Below are positions 26,836 to 36,615 of a stretch of 64,000 bases of DNA, in pieces. The stretch comes from Paracamarosporium sp. OC-R06-R3 (taxonomy: Eukaryota; Ascomycota; Dothideomycetes; Pleosporales; Didymosphaeriaceae). The stretch is taken from the NCBI GenBank assembly GCA_019828545.1, contig JACVRA010000120.1, positions 124,001 through 188,000 on the forward strand, read 5' to 3'. Both the position numbers and the translations under genes were made by a program. Position 1 is the stretch's first letter; each line of letters begins with the position of its first letter. The notes under the pieces were generated by a model. The model saw only the letters and a program-made list of their open reading frames with translations. It had not been told where the DNA came from and did not search any database.

Positions 26836-27291
26836 ATGAAGTTCACCACCGCCATTGCTGTCGCCATACTTGGCGCCGGCGTCTACGGTGCTGCCATTCC
26901 GGACCCCAACTGCCGCTTCCCAGGCATGCCGTGCTCGCGCGATGCTGCGGCAGAGCCTGACTGGCACTCTGGTTTCCGCAGGTTCCCTGGCCAGCCCATC
27001 GGCAAGCGTGAAGCTGAGCCCGAGGCCGACCCGGAGGCCGATCCGAACTGTCGCTTTCCTGGTATGCCATGCTCGCGCAAGCGTGAAGCTGAGCCCGAGG
27101 CTGAGCCCGAGGCCGATCCGAACTGTCGCTTCCCTGGTATGCCATGCTCGCGCAAGCGTGAAGCCGAAGCCGGCCCTGGCCAACCAATTGGCAAGCGTGA
27201 AGCTGAGGCTGAGGCTAAGCCAGAAGCCCAACCAGAAGCTGAAGCAGAAGCGAACCCAAACTGCCGCTTCCCAGGTATGCCTTGCTCTTAG
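26836..27291 (+). CDS. Alpha-type mating pheromone precursor with tandem peptides
   Basis: Secreted 151-aa single-exon precursor. A signal peptide (MKFTTAIAVAILGAGVYGA) is followed by four identical copies of P-NCRFPGMPCS (residues 24-34, 70-80, 95-105 and 141-151). Between the repeats lie Kex2-type KR sites followed by Glu-Ala/Glu-Pro-Ala runs, the targets of Ste13-type dipeptidyl aminopeptidase. The two cysteines flanking a Pro-Gly turn match the disulphide-closed filamentous-ascomycete pheromones. Two other segments, WHSGFRRFPGQPIG (residues 43-56) and GPGQPIG (113-119), end in KR and recall the W-H and P-G-Q-P of yeast alpha-factor instead. The last copy ends the protein directly at Ser151. 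Nucleotide identity between units shows recent duplication. Alternative reading: another Kex2-processed repeat protein, not a pheromone. Confidence 0.85.
   Translation: MKFTTAIAVAILGAGVYGAAIPDPNCRFPGMPCSRDAAAEPDWHSGFRRFPGQPIGKREAEPEADPEADPNCRFPGMPCSRKREAEPEAEPEADPNCRFPGMPCSRKREAEAGPGQPIGKREAEAEAKPEAQPEAEAEANPNCRFPGMPCS
26905..27288 (+). repeat. Intragenic pheromone repeats (four units)
   Basis: Four copies of a unit encoding NCRFPGMPCS with its Asp/Asn-Pro lead, spaced 46, 25 and 46 codons apart. The second and third are nearly identical at nucleotide level together with the following CGCAAGCGTGAAGC stretch. Copy number is likely to vary between strains. Confidence 0.85.
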
Positions 27292-29830
27292 AGCGGCTCA
27301 TCACCAAAGTCTCTTAGTCCGTGGGTAAGAATGAGGTGGATCTCCTTTTGGTATCTTTACTTCTTGACTATACCTCCAACGACAACCTGTTCCATCTGGA
27401 ATACAGTCATGGACTCCCAGAACCCGCCACTATCAGAGAACCGACGTGTATGTACATATTGGGGACGTTCCGTGTATATTATCATTGCACATTGGCTCAC
27501 TGTACTTCTGTCTACCAAAGGATGTGTACACGAGCAGGCCGGCCCTCGTACGCTATCACCGTGACGCACCTCGGTGACTGGATTCGTCAAGGAAACAAGC
27601 TGGTCTTTTATCATCATTATCTATGTTCATATTTATCAATCAATGACATTCTGATGGTGAACGGTTCTCGTCTTTCATACAGTGGCTAGAAGTGACAATG
27701 GTGCAATGCCTATAGAACAATCTTAACTAAGTCGTACCACATTTCATTCACAGTGGAGGAGTCTAAACGGAAGGTTGACAATTGACTATCTAATATTAAA
27801 AGCCTCCCGCGACCCATCAAAAGACCGCTTCCATTGTCTTATCGGTGTCTCGCATTTTCCACCCCGTTCCAGCACTCCTACCTGCCTTCAATATACATCA
27901 ACGTCCAACATGCTTTCTAACACTAAGACTATCACACGCTAACTCCCACCCCTCCCGTTACCAACCCCAACAAAGAAGGTGTCTCTCATCATCTCACCCC
28001 TTGTACTACCAAACAACCCTTAAACTAATAAAAACCGCAAACCGTCAACCCACGCAATGACCCATCATCTGCGTCCAAACCTTCCAGAACATCGCACAGA
28101 TTCTTGCAAACGTGCGATGCACACAGGTGTAATATAGTGTAGTGCAAGTGAGTCAGTGAGGACAATGCGAATACCCGCTGTCACTTCCTCAAGCGGGTTT
28201 GACGGGTCGGTGTGCAAGATGGGATCGGAGAGACGTTGTACTGGTAACGGAGAACGTGTGAGCAACGTTACTTGTAATGGATGATACGTGGTGCATGACC
28301 TGGGGTAACAAATTTGTGTGGCTAGCAATAAATAACCAAGGCGGTGGGAAGATGAAAGGGGTATTTAGTGGTCTTTTTGACGTGCTTGCGTGACGGGAGT
28401 GCCAGGTGGTATGGGTGTGTTTAAGATGGTGGCTGATGGCATGGTAAAACAGGCATTTTCAGGGGCTAAAAAGATATTCTCACGTGAATGATAGTACGTT
28501 TGCGTAATGAGGCATTTGTATTCGCAATAAGCCTTGCGGTAGTAAAGAGCGTAATACCACAGCGTCGAGAACGGCATGGATTAGAACCACAACCAAGCAC
28601 GTGAACCTTGACTACACTCTAAAAAACACATGAGGCTTCTCATAGTTGATAAAGGCGGGCATAGGATGTACGTTGGGATCAATCCAGCTCGCAGAGAGAC
28701 CATGCGAGCGTGGATACTCTTACTTCGCTATATACCATAAGTGTAAATTTACTACCAAAATCTCACGTCCGACCTCTCTACATAACAATCAACCATCCCA
28801 TGATATCGCACCCTGGTGAAGTTACAGCGTAGACCGTAGGTACAAGAGGCTAACCCGTCAAGCCACTCATTCTATGTAAACAGGCTCGAGCACGCGTGCC
28901 GCACAGCCTTTTATGACGTACAGATACCCATTATTACGAAACATATGCCATATATAAACTTTACATAAGCTCGACCTCTCAAATGCTCAATATTCCGCCG
29001 GCCATTAAAAAAACGCACTACAAACTACATCAATGTGACTATTTTTCATCTCTTAATAGCAGGGCTTTTGCAGCCGGGTACCTAGACACAGAAACCTGAA
29101 CCGATCTAAGCGAAAACCTGGAATATCTCTATTTCCAGTGTGTCATTTGAAGAAAGATATCCCTCGCACTATTATGTACTCTCACCCCTCGATTTGATAT
29201 ACGCCTCGCAAACGTTTCAAACACCCCATTCTGTCCACACAAACGCAAATACCATCAGGCTTCATTCATGCTTATGCGCGTATTTACATGCAAACCAGAC
29301 CAGGTTAAATACCTACCGGTACCTTTCATGACCCACACCGTGCAGAAACACAAGTTTCACACCAGCAAGCATCGCATTAGAAACCATGTTGTAGCACTCA
29401 ATAGCGCACCGGTGCGATAAGAAACATTATCTCCCAATATATATGCAGAATGGAGTGCTTTCCCATGAGTGAGCACACCAGGGAAATACAAATTCATCTT
29501 GAAGATCTGCGAAGCGGACAAGGAAACAATGGCAAGTAATGGAATGAGCGAAACGTCCGCAGACGTACGCATACTCTCACCCAATTGTTCTCACATCATT
29601 TCTTTACTTTCCTCTACTTAGAATTCTTTCCACTCCAGCTTTATCAGTTGTGCAAACCTGTTCCATAAAACGCTCGGCTCCTTCCAAACGCCGTTGTCCC
29701 TCAAAGGGTAATAAAGAAAATTCGCAAAGGCCGATAAAAAGTAAAGAAGAGAATAAAGGAAGCAACCTATTTCAATGCATGTCCTCTCCCAAGTTGTTTC
29801 CATACTCGCATATGCTAATATGGTATGCGA

Positions 29831-29870
29831 CCGCACCGCACCGCACCGCATCCCATCCCATCCCATCCGC
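29831..29870. repeat. Pentanucleotide array (CCGCA)4(TCCCA)3
   Basis: Four CCGCA units pass directly into three TCCCA units and a partial copy, keeping the 5-bp phase. Confidence 0.85.
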
Positions 29871-29990
29871 CTCGCCTCGACGAAGCGAGGCGGGGTATTC
29901 TAGTCAGTATACTCTTATGTTAAGCCAGGACGGGACAGGGCGGGACATGACGGGACATAACAAGGCAGGACAACGGTGGGGTTATACCAT

Positions 29991-30062
29991 ACTATGCTAT
30001 GCTATGCTATGCTATTACCAGTATGCTATGCTATGCTATGCTATGCTCTGCTCTGCTATGCG
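29991..30062. repeat. CTATG pentanucleotide array
   Basis: Two blocks of CTATG (about four and five units) separated by TTACCAG, ending in two CTCTG variants and one more CTATG. Confidence 0.88.
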
Positions 30063-30261
30063 TGTCATGTTATGCTAGGCAAAACAAACCAAACACGAAC
30101 ATTTGAGCTGAAAATAACGAGGTGCAAAAAGAGCAGGGATATGGAAAGAAAGGGAGTAAATTACACTGTCTAGATAGCAGCAGCGTCTAAACACAGCAAA
30201 CTAACCAACATGCTTATTATGTCTAGGATCAATTGTTTTGTCCGTTACACATAATATATCG

Positions 30262-30280
30262 TTCATTCATTCATTCATTA
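30262..30280. repeat. TTCA tetranucleotide repeat
   Basis: Four and a half TTCA/ATTC units followed by an AT-rich stretch. Confidence 0.7.
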
Positions 30281-30492
30281 TACCTATCTACCTAGTGTAG
30301 CCTGACCCTCCGCACGTTTTCCACCAAGCCTGCACGATGCCGAAGCACACGCAGCAAAAAACCTAGATCTCAACTTCCCTTTCCCGTCACTCTGTCACTA
30401 AGAGAGAAAAAAAACCTAACCAAGCAACAACTCATACGCTACCCCATCAGACTAACCTCGCGGTTTCACGCCCCCAAGTCTTAACGTATAGA

Positions 30493-30519
30493 ATGTAATG
30501 TAATGTAACGTAACGTAAG
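30493..30519. repeat. TAATG/TAACG pentanucleotide array
   Basis: Consecutive GTAAT units change to GTAAC units within one array, in the 3' flank of the minus-strand SAM-PH gene. Confidence 0.75.
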
Positions 30520-30804
30520 ATGCTGGTGATGATGGAGAGAGACGAAGAAGAGAAAACAAGAGAGAGGAGAATGCCAATCAAATTGAAAAACGAAATAGCT
30601 CATCAAGGGTATAAAATCGTCGTTAATGTTCCGCAACAAACAGAACACGGGGGTATTGATAGGATAGGATGCACACGATAACAATCGCTCGCTCGCTAGC
30701 AATATGAAAAGTAAAAACCGAAACACAAACAGGAGCAGATAACTGAAAAGATTTTGCGTTTTGGGAATGCATTTTGGGTTGGTTGCCATCGGTCTGGGGA
30801 AGTT

Positions 30805-33394
30805 TTAGACAGCAGCACCGTTTATGACCACGGCGTAGCCGTCGCTCTTCGCCTTGAGCGCCTTCGCAAGCATCAGCTCGCGCATCCAATCAATGCGCTC
30901 ATCGCGCGATTTGACAGCAAAGTGGTGCACCTTGCCATTGGGCAGGACCTTCTTGATGTCGCCTTTGCCGGGCCCAGTAGGTACGAGCTGGAACTCAAAG
31001 GCGGCAGGCACGCCATTCTTCTCTTTGTGACCCGACGTGAGCTTCAATGCACGTAATTTAGCAGAGAGCTTGTTCGATGCAAGTGACGAGCAAGCAACGG
31101 CATAGTCGTCCACATCGATGGTCTGCAATGCAGACGAGGAGGGAAGCTCGTTAGGGTGCATGGCGAGCGTCGTACCCTGCAAGCGGAAATGGTGATCCTG
31201 CCATTCGTGGCGGAGCAGCTTGGTACGACGCTTCTTCATCCAGCCATGGTGATTCACGCCGTTATACATAGGTCCTCCCTTGGGAGGGGCACGATTTGGT
31301 GTCGCTGTCAAGGTAGGATCGGGCACAGGGCTGTCTTCACCAGAAAACTGCGTCTCGTTCAACGTATCAGAGTCGCCGTCAGAAGGGCCAGTTGGGCTGA
31401 ATACTTGATCTTCGTTAAGCGCTGGCAGGGGTAACGAGGGTCGGCGCCAATCGATCCGTGACCCGACTCGCTGCACCGGGTCCCTGTACTGCATGTTGGG
31501 TGGCACCGACTGGCTTGTGTCGCGCGAAACAGGCCCTGCCGGAACAGCTGTCACTGGAGCATCCATTTCGGAGAACGGAGTGCCGAATCGGTAAACGCCA
31601 CCTGGAGATGCTGTCCTACAAGGTGAGAAGGCGGTGTCTGGTACTACTTGAGGACTAGCGTGAACAGCGCTACGAAGGCCGTTGTACTGAGGACCGGCAG
31701 ACATGGAGCGCGGCGGCGGGATGCTGAGCTTGGGTAGGGACTTCAGATTGAAGTGTGGTGCAGGAGTGAACTCAGGAGGATGGAGGGCGGGAGTAGGGAG
31801 CGCCAAAGGGTCGAAAGAAGTAGATGTGTGCGCTGATGTAGATTCCGAGAAAGCCGAGTGCTGTTGGTAAAAGTGATAAGGTTGTACAGTAGACGGACGA
31901 GGGGGGAACATGTCTACAGGTGGTGTGGGAGGTGCCTCGATAGGCGTAGCTGTGGCATATGGCTGTTGGAAACCTTGTAGGGTAAGGAACTGTCTCACGT
32001 TGTCTTGGGGATCGCGCGACTGCACTGTCTGCAGTGCGTCTTCCTTGAGGTCGAATTCGGGCATCTGACCAGGTCCTAGCAAATCAGAAGATGCTACGAC
32101 AGATGGGATCGCATCTGAAGTCGGACGGTAGACAGCATCTACGGCGCGAGCTGCTGTATCTGCATTGCCTGGGTCTCCAGCGATGAATATGTGACCACCA
32201 TGCTCAGGCGAGATAGGGAAACCATGCTCTTCCTGTAGTCTCGCGAGTTGTCTCTGCTGTTTTCTCCATTTGGCACACCGCTCGCCCTTGGCGCATTTGT
32301 GAGGTTTCGGTAGTAGCTGTTCGATGGCAACGATAGAGACGGACTCAGCCGGTGTGATGATGTCGTCACCTGCGTTCCGGTGTCGCCGACCCCTTCGTCT
32401 TCGACCGCCTCCTGGTGTGATGGGTGTCTTTGCATCCTCGCCCTCGCATTCGACGCCCCTCGACTTGTCGCGATGGCGCCGCTCCCTGTTCTTGCTTTTT
32501 GATCGCTGCCTTGCTCCCGTGCAAGGTCGCTCGACGTCTTCAAATGGAGTCGGTGCTGCGGCCACTGGTGAGATGAGCCCTTCAGACGTTCGCAGCGAAT
32601 CGATTTGATTCCACAACTCGTGGCGTTTGCCAAACGATTGGATCTCCAACTCCTTCAAATCATCAAACTGCAGATCGAGTAAGACTGCTCCGGTGATGTC
32701 ATGAGCTTCAAATCGGTCGATGATATCGTCTTCGAAGCCATTCTGGTACATCCAGGTGGCGACTTCTTGAGATGTCCACGCCCGTACTTCTGTGCTATCG
32801 AGATGAGCAACGGCAGATGCAATGTTGTTGTACTCTTTGCGCGGGACGACAGTCTCTGGAGTGGCTTCTCGGAACGAGGTTTGGATCCTGGATGGTGGCT
32901 CTTTTGGGAACAATGGTGACAACTGCAAGGCAAAGTCGAAATCGTTGGAAGACTGGGAAGAGCGAAACAGATGTGGGCCCTTTGGACCCTCTACAGGTTT
33001 GGGAAGGTACCATTCAGCGAACTGGGGTCGGATTTCGTCTCTTGGCGTCTGCACCTCTTCGAAGGTGGAGATGGTAGTTTGACTCCGGCGGTTGTCGTTC
33101 TGGGCGCATCTGTCAGGAGGTGCTTGGAGGGGGGTTTGGATTGGCAACTCACAGAAGAGCGAAGACTGTACTCCTCGAAATCACTCGAATCATCTTCAAT
33201 GTCGGTGTACGCTTCGCTGATGTGGGAAACGGGACGGTCCCGCGAAGTTCGCGCAGAGACGGCGGCGACAAAAAGCGATCGCGGCTTGCCTCGCTCGAAC
33301 ATTTCGCTGGGCTCCAGCGGGGTGATGGGCGTCACGGCCTGCTATGGGAGGATCAGACTTGTGTGCAGGAGCTGCAGAAGAAGAGTGCTTACCA
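30805..33394 (-). CDS. SAM and PH domain protein, Boi-like polarity factor
   Basis: Predicted cortical protein of 827 aa from three coding exons: 33394-33392 (only the ATG), 33338-33153 and 33099-30805 (2,484 nt). A SAM domain lies at about residues 169-234 (VRAWTSQEVATWMYQNGF, then SFGKRHELWNQID). A long Pro/Ser-rich disordered middle includes an Arg-rich patch (GGGRRRRGRRHR). A PH domain occupies about 680-812 (GWMKKRRTKLLRHEWQDHHFRL, closing with RIDWMRELMLAKAL). SAM followed by PH is the core of yeast Boi1/Boi2, which link Cdc42 polarity to secretion, but no SH3 domain is visible. The start is chosen because ATG abuts a good GTAAGC donor and the joined frame stays open; another upstream ATG in a different frame does not join. 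Confidence 0.8.
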
Positions 33395-34071
33395 TGATGG
33401 CGGTAGGGTGGTGGGAGAGGGAGCTCTATCTGGGGGCGCGAACCATGGTATGCGCAGGAATGGGGCACAGCTGTCGAGGATCGGAGCAGAGACCCTTCGG
33501 GTGGAGGGCAGGCGGTAGACTTAATGTAGAAGCTGGCTGAGGTGGTTCCAGAGGGGACGACGATGGTTCGACGTGGTGGATATGGTGCCTGCAGTGATAG
33601 CACAGTGCTGGCTTCTTCCACCCAGTGAGGGTCTCGGGCCCCAGACAGGGCGTGGGCGGGCGGCCAATCCGCGCGCGCAGCGTTCCCGCCGGCATGCAGC
33701 GAGGTGAGGTGGGCGCTTAGACAGGGACGTTGAGAGGGCGGGAGGGGCCCATTCGCTGCCGTGGTTGCAGGACGCAGGGCTAAAAGGGCCTGTTTGGGCA
33801 GAGGCCGGCCGCTAATATCGCCGGCGAGGGCCTAGGGGCATGCAGAGGCAGGGCTGGAGGGAGCGTGGGTCGCTTCGGCACGAGGAGGACGAGGCTCGAG
33901 CGGGTAGGCTCTGGCGTGAAGGAGCTGGGCCCTGGCTTCCGCCCGCTAGGCTCGCACGCGGCAGATCCGAGTTGTCACCGCCAGCGGGTTTGGTTTTTCG
34001 CCCGTTGCGTTGACGTACAAGAGGCGGTGGCGCCCAACCGCGGTCAAGTGACGGACGGGCGCTGCTTGAGT

Positions 34072-34103
34072 CGGGGGCTGGTCGGGGGCTGGCTGGGGGC
34101 TGG
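34072..34103 (+). repeat. Three GGGGGCTGG units
   Basis: Three closely spaced GGGGGCTGG blocks give at least four G-runs and could form a G-quadruplex on the plus strand. Confidence 0.6.
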
Positions 34104-34194
34104 CCAGGCCATGTCGGTCGGCAGCAGCTGTGCAGCGGCAGACGCGTGCCGGCTCCGATGGGGAAGGCGCGACTAACTCTGACTGAACAACTGA

Positions 34195-34251
34195 ACATAC
34201 ACACATGCACACATACACACATACACACATACACACATACACACATACACA
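34195..34251. repeat. ACACATAC microsatellite
   Basis: Seven or so ACACATAC-type 8-bp units in a row, with one variant (ACACATGC). Confidence 0.88.
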
Positions 34252-36615
34252 GCATGCTCCCTCCCTTCGCCGCGTAGCACCCACATAAAACACGCCGCCC
34301 GCCGTGCAGCCTTGACTCGTCTCGTCGGGCTGCACACGCCAGCGTGCCCTCGCGTGCCGGGAGCCTCTTCAGACCGCTTTTCCCGCCTCCAGCGCCGCCT
34401 GTGCGACGCTCGCGACACTTGCCACGGCTCCGTCGTCTGCTTGCGAGCCAACGCCCGTCCAGAACTGCGCCAACCCTCTGCTCACATGACCGTCTTCTCC
34501 TGCGGGCTTGCGCTCTTTTGCCCCTCGACTCGTCGAGACGTGACCTCCAGAGGCGAATCACACCCTCTACATGGCCTGTCGCCTTCGCACGCCCGCTAAG
34601 GGCCCGCCATGCTGCCCTCCAACCGTCGTGCCAAGCCATCGTCCACGCTTGCGACCGTCCTACACCTGTCCGCCCCGAAGACGATGCCGACGGCATGGTT
34701 GTTCGGGCCTCAACATTTCGTATCGAAGCTGCTCAGGCCTGCACGAGCTCTGCCAATCGCAACACTGACATGCAGGCCACCCGACCTTCACGACTCGTGT
34801 GCAGAGCCCCGAGGAGGCTCTCACAGGTGCAACATCGGCCGTCGCCCACCCAGGAACCACATCCTTCGTCATCCGCACCAGCTCAACCACCACCGCAAGC
34901 CGGGTCCGCCTATGGTCGTCATCAGGCTTGCGGCGTGGGCACCACAGGATCACGGTTTGTAGCCGATACCACGATTCCTAGACTAAGATCCGCGCTGTCA
35001 GGTGAGCTTCCTACGCGTAGGGTAGCCAAGCAAGTACCTGCTACTTGAGGTCCATTCGCGGAGCGATCAAGTATTGACTGCAGTAGTCGGTAACCAATCG
35101 CGTGCCGTATGTCCCATGTGTCGTCCAAACCGAAGACTAGTCCAGCCGTCCAAGACCCCGTCCCAGCTTGGCTAATTATGGGACTTTTATTTCGAGCTAA
35201 TTAACTCGGAATGGCTATCGCGCGTCGTCGACCAAGGGGAACGGATGCACGAAATCCAACCGACATGGCCCCTGCCACCAAGAACCTTGCCCATGCCTGA
35301 TAAGCCCTACGATTGGACGGGGTGTGGGGTTAATCTAAAGCTTGTCATGCAAAATTCGACTCCATCGCCATGTCTCGTACCACTCACGCTGCAATCCCGC
35401 GCGAACATGGCCATCTTTGCCTTTGGTCCCGTCGCTTCTCCATGTCGCACCCTAGTCCATCCACGTCGCACCGTCTTCCACTCGGAAGAGAGCTCGTCCT
35501 CGACCGACCTCCCCTTTTGGTCTCCTATGCAATCAGCTCGTCGTGGAAATGATCATGGCACTTCTCCACGGCGAATTGGTCCAAGTTTTCCGATGGAGCT
35601 GTTGGACGCCTTCAATAGCACAGATAGAGCGTGCACAGGCACTTCTGCCAGCCACGACACGTTCGCCCGTGACTAGTAAAGCGTTGTACGTGGAGGCTCC
35701 GTGGCCTCTACCATCCATTGGCTAGACATGCCCAACGAGGCGAGCGTACAGCATCACGAGCGCTGTGCATCCTTCGGTGTCCACGCCGAAGCGGAGTTCA
35801 TGCCTCAGTCCCAGCACGCTGGTTTTCAATTGCTCACAAATGCAGCATTTACAAGTGTGCTTGGCAATATTGCAGCTTCGCGGATCGACGTGGTCAGAGC
35901 GAACAGCAACGTCTCGGGCCGGCCAGTTATCGCATCCGCTGCAAGTGTTCGATCTGCTTTCGGATGCACTGGGCAATTGATGCTGGGGTGGTTGGGGTCA
36001 GAAAGGGGCCAAGTGTGAAAGTCCCGGTAAGCAGCCTTGCTCTCAATCTGCCCGAAATGGGTCATTTAGTGCTAAAAACGCCATGCGGGGGCTGCTATCC
36101 TCAATTTGGCCCCCTGCAGCAAAGCACAGAGTGGGATGGGGTCTGAGCTGGCGGGTAAAATGGAGGCAAAAATAGCTGCACCCACCAGCAAATGCCCCAA
36201 ATTCCGACCTCAATCTGCAGGTAACCGCCAACCGACCAATCACCAGTCGATCCCCTTCACGCAGCTTGTCGTTCAACCTGCCTCCCGTTGGAGGATCCCA
36301 TTTGACCGCCTGGCCAGCTCCAAGAATAGATTCGGTTGATTTTGCTATCATTGTGCCGTTTGTGGCACTCTTATGGTACATAACCTTCATCGTCCTTCTC
36401 CAGAACAGGTAGACGTCCATAATTTGCTCGCGCTCCTCTCACTTCGAAGCTGGCTTCGAAATACCAATCTTTTTAATTAAGAGCAACCCTGGTCGAGCTT
36501 TGCTAGCCTGTCCCTTACGATCCCTCCCGCTGCGCGCCGCGTTAGTCCTTATTGCCGCATTGTTTACTAGCCTTTCATAAACCACCTTACCGGACCCGAA
36601 GTACATGAGCTGTCC

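Larger units (their letters stand above)
27292..30804. other. Gene-poor 3.5-kb region with microsatellites
   Basis: No open frame here has a recognisable domain or a workable exon structure. The right third contains several unrelated pentanucleotide arrays, listed separately. It may include the pheromone 3' UTR and the 3' UTR of the minus-strand SAM-PH gene. Confidence 0.5.
33395..36615. other. Long GC-rich intergenic region between divergent genes
   Basis: About 3.2 kb between divergently transcribed genes. Open frames are numerous because stop codons are rare in GC-rich DNA, but none has a domain or consistent coding character. It contains a CA-type microsatellite and a G-rich triplicate. 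A long 5' region of this kind is common upstream of developmental regulators in filamentous fungi. Confidence 0.5.

Noticed and set aside
33812..34696. 294-codon minus-strand ORF in the GC-rich intergenic region
   Set aside because: It runs through a CA microsatellite (Cys/Val repeat) and Arg-rich GC sequence; composition is that of chance translation.
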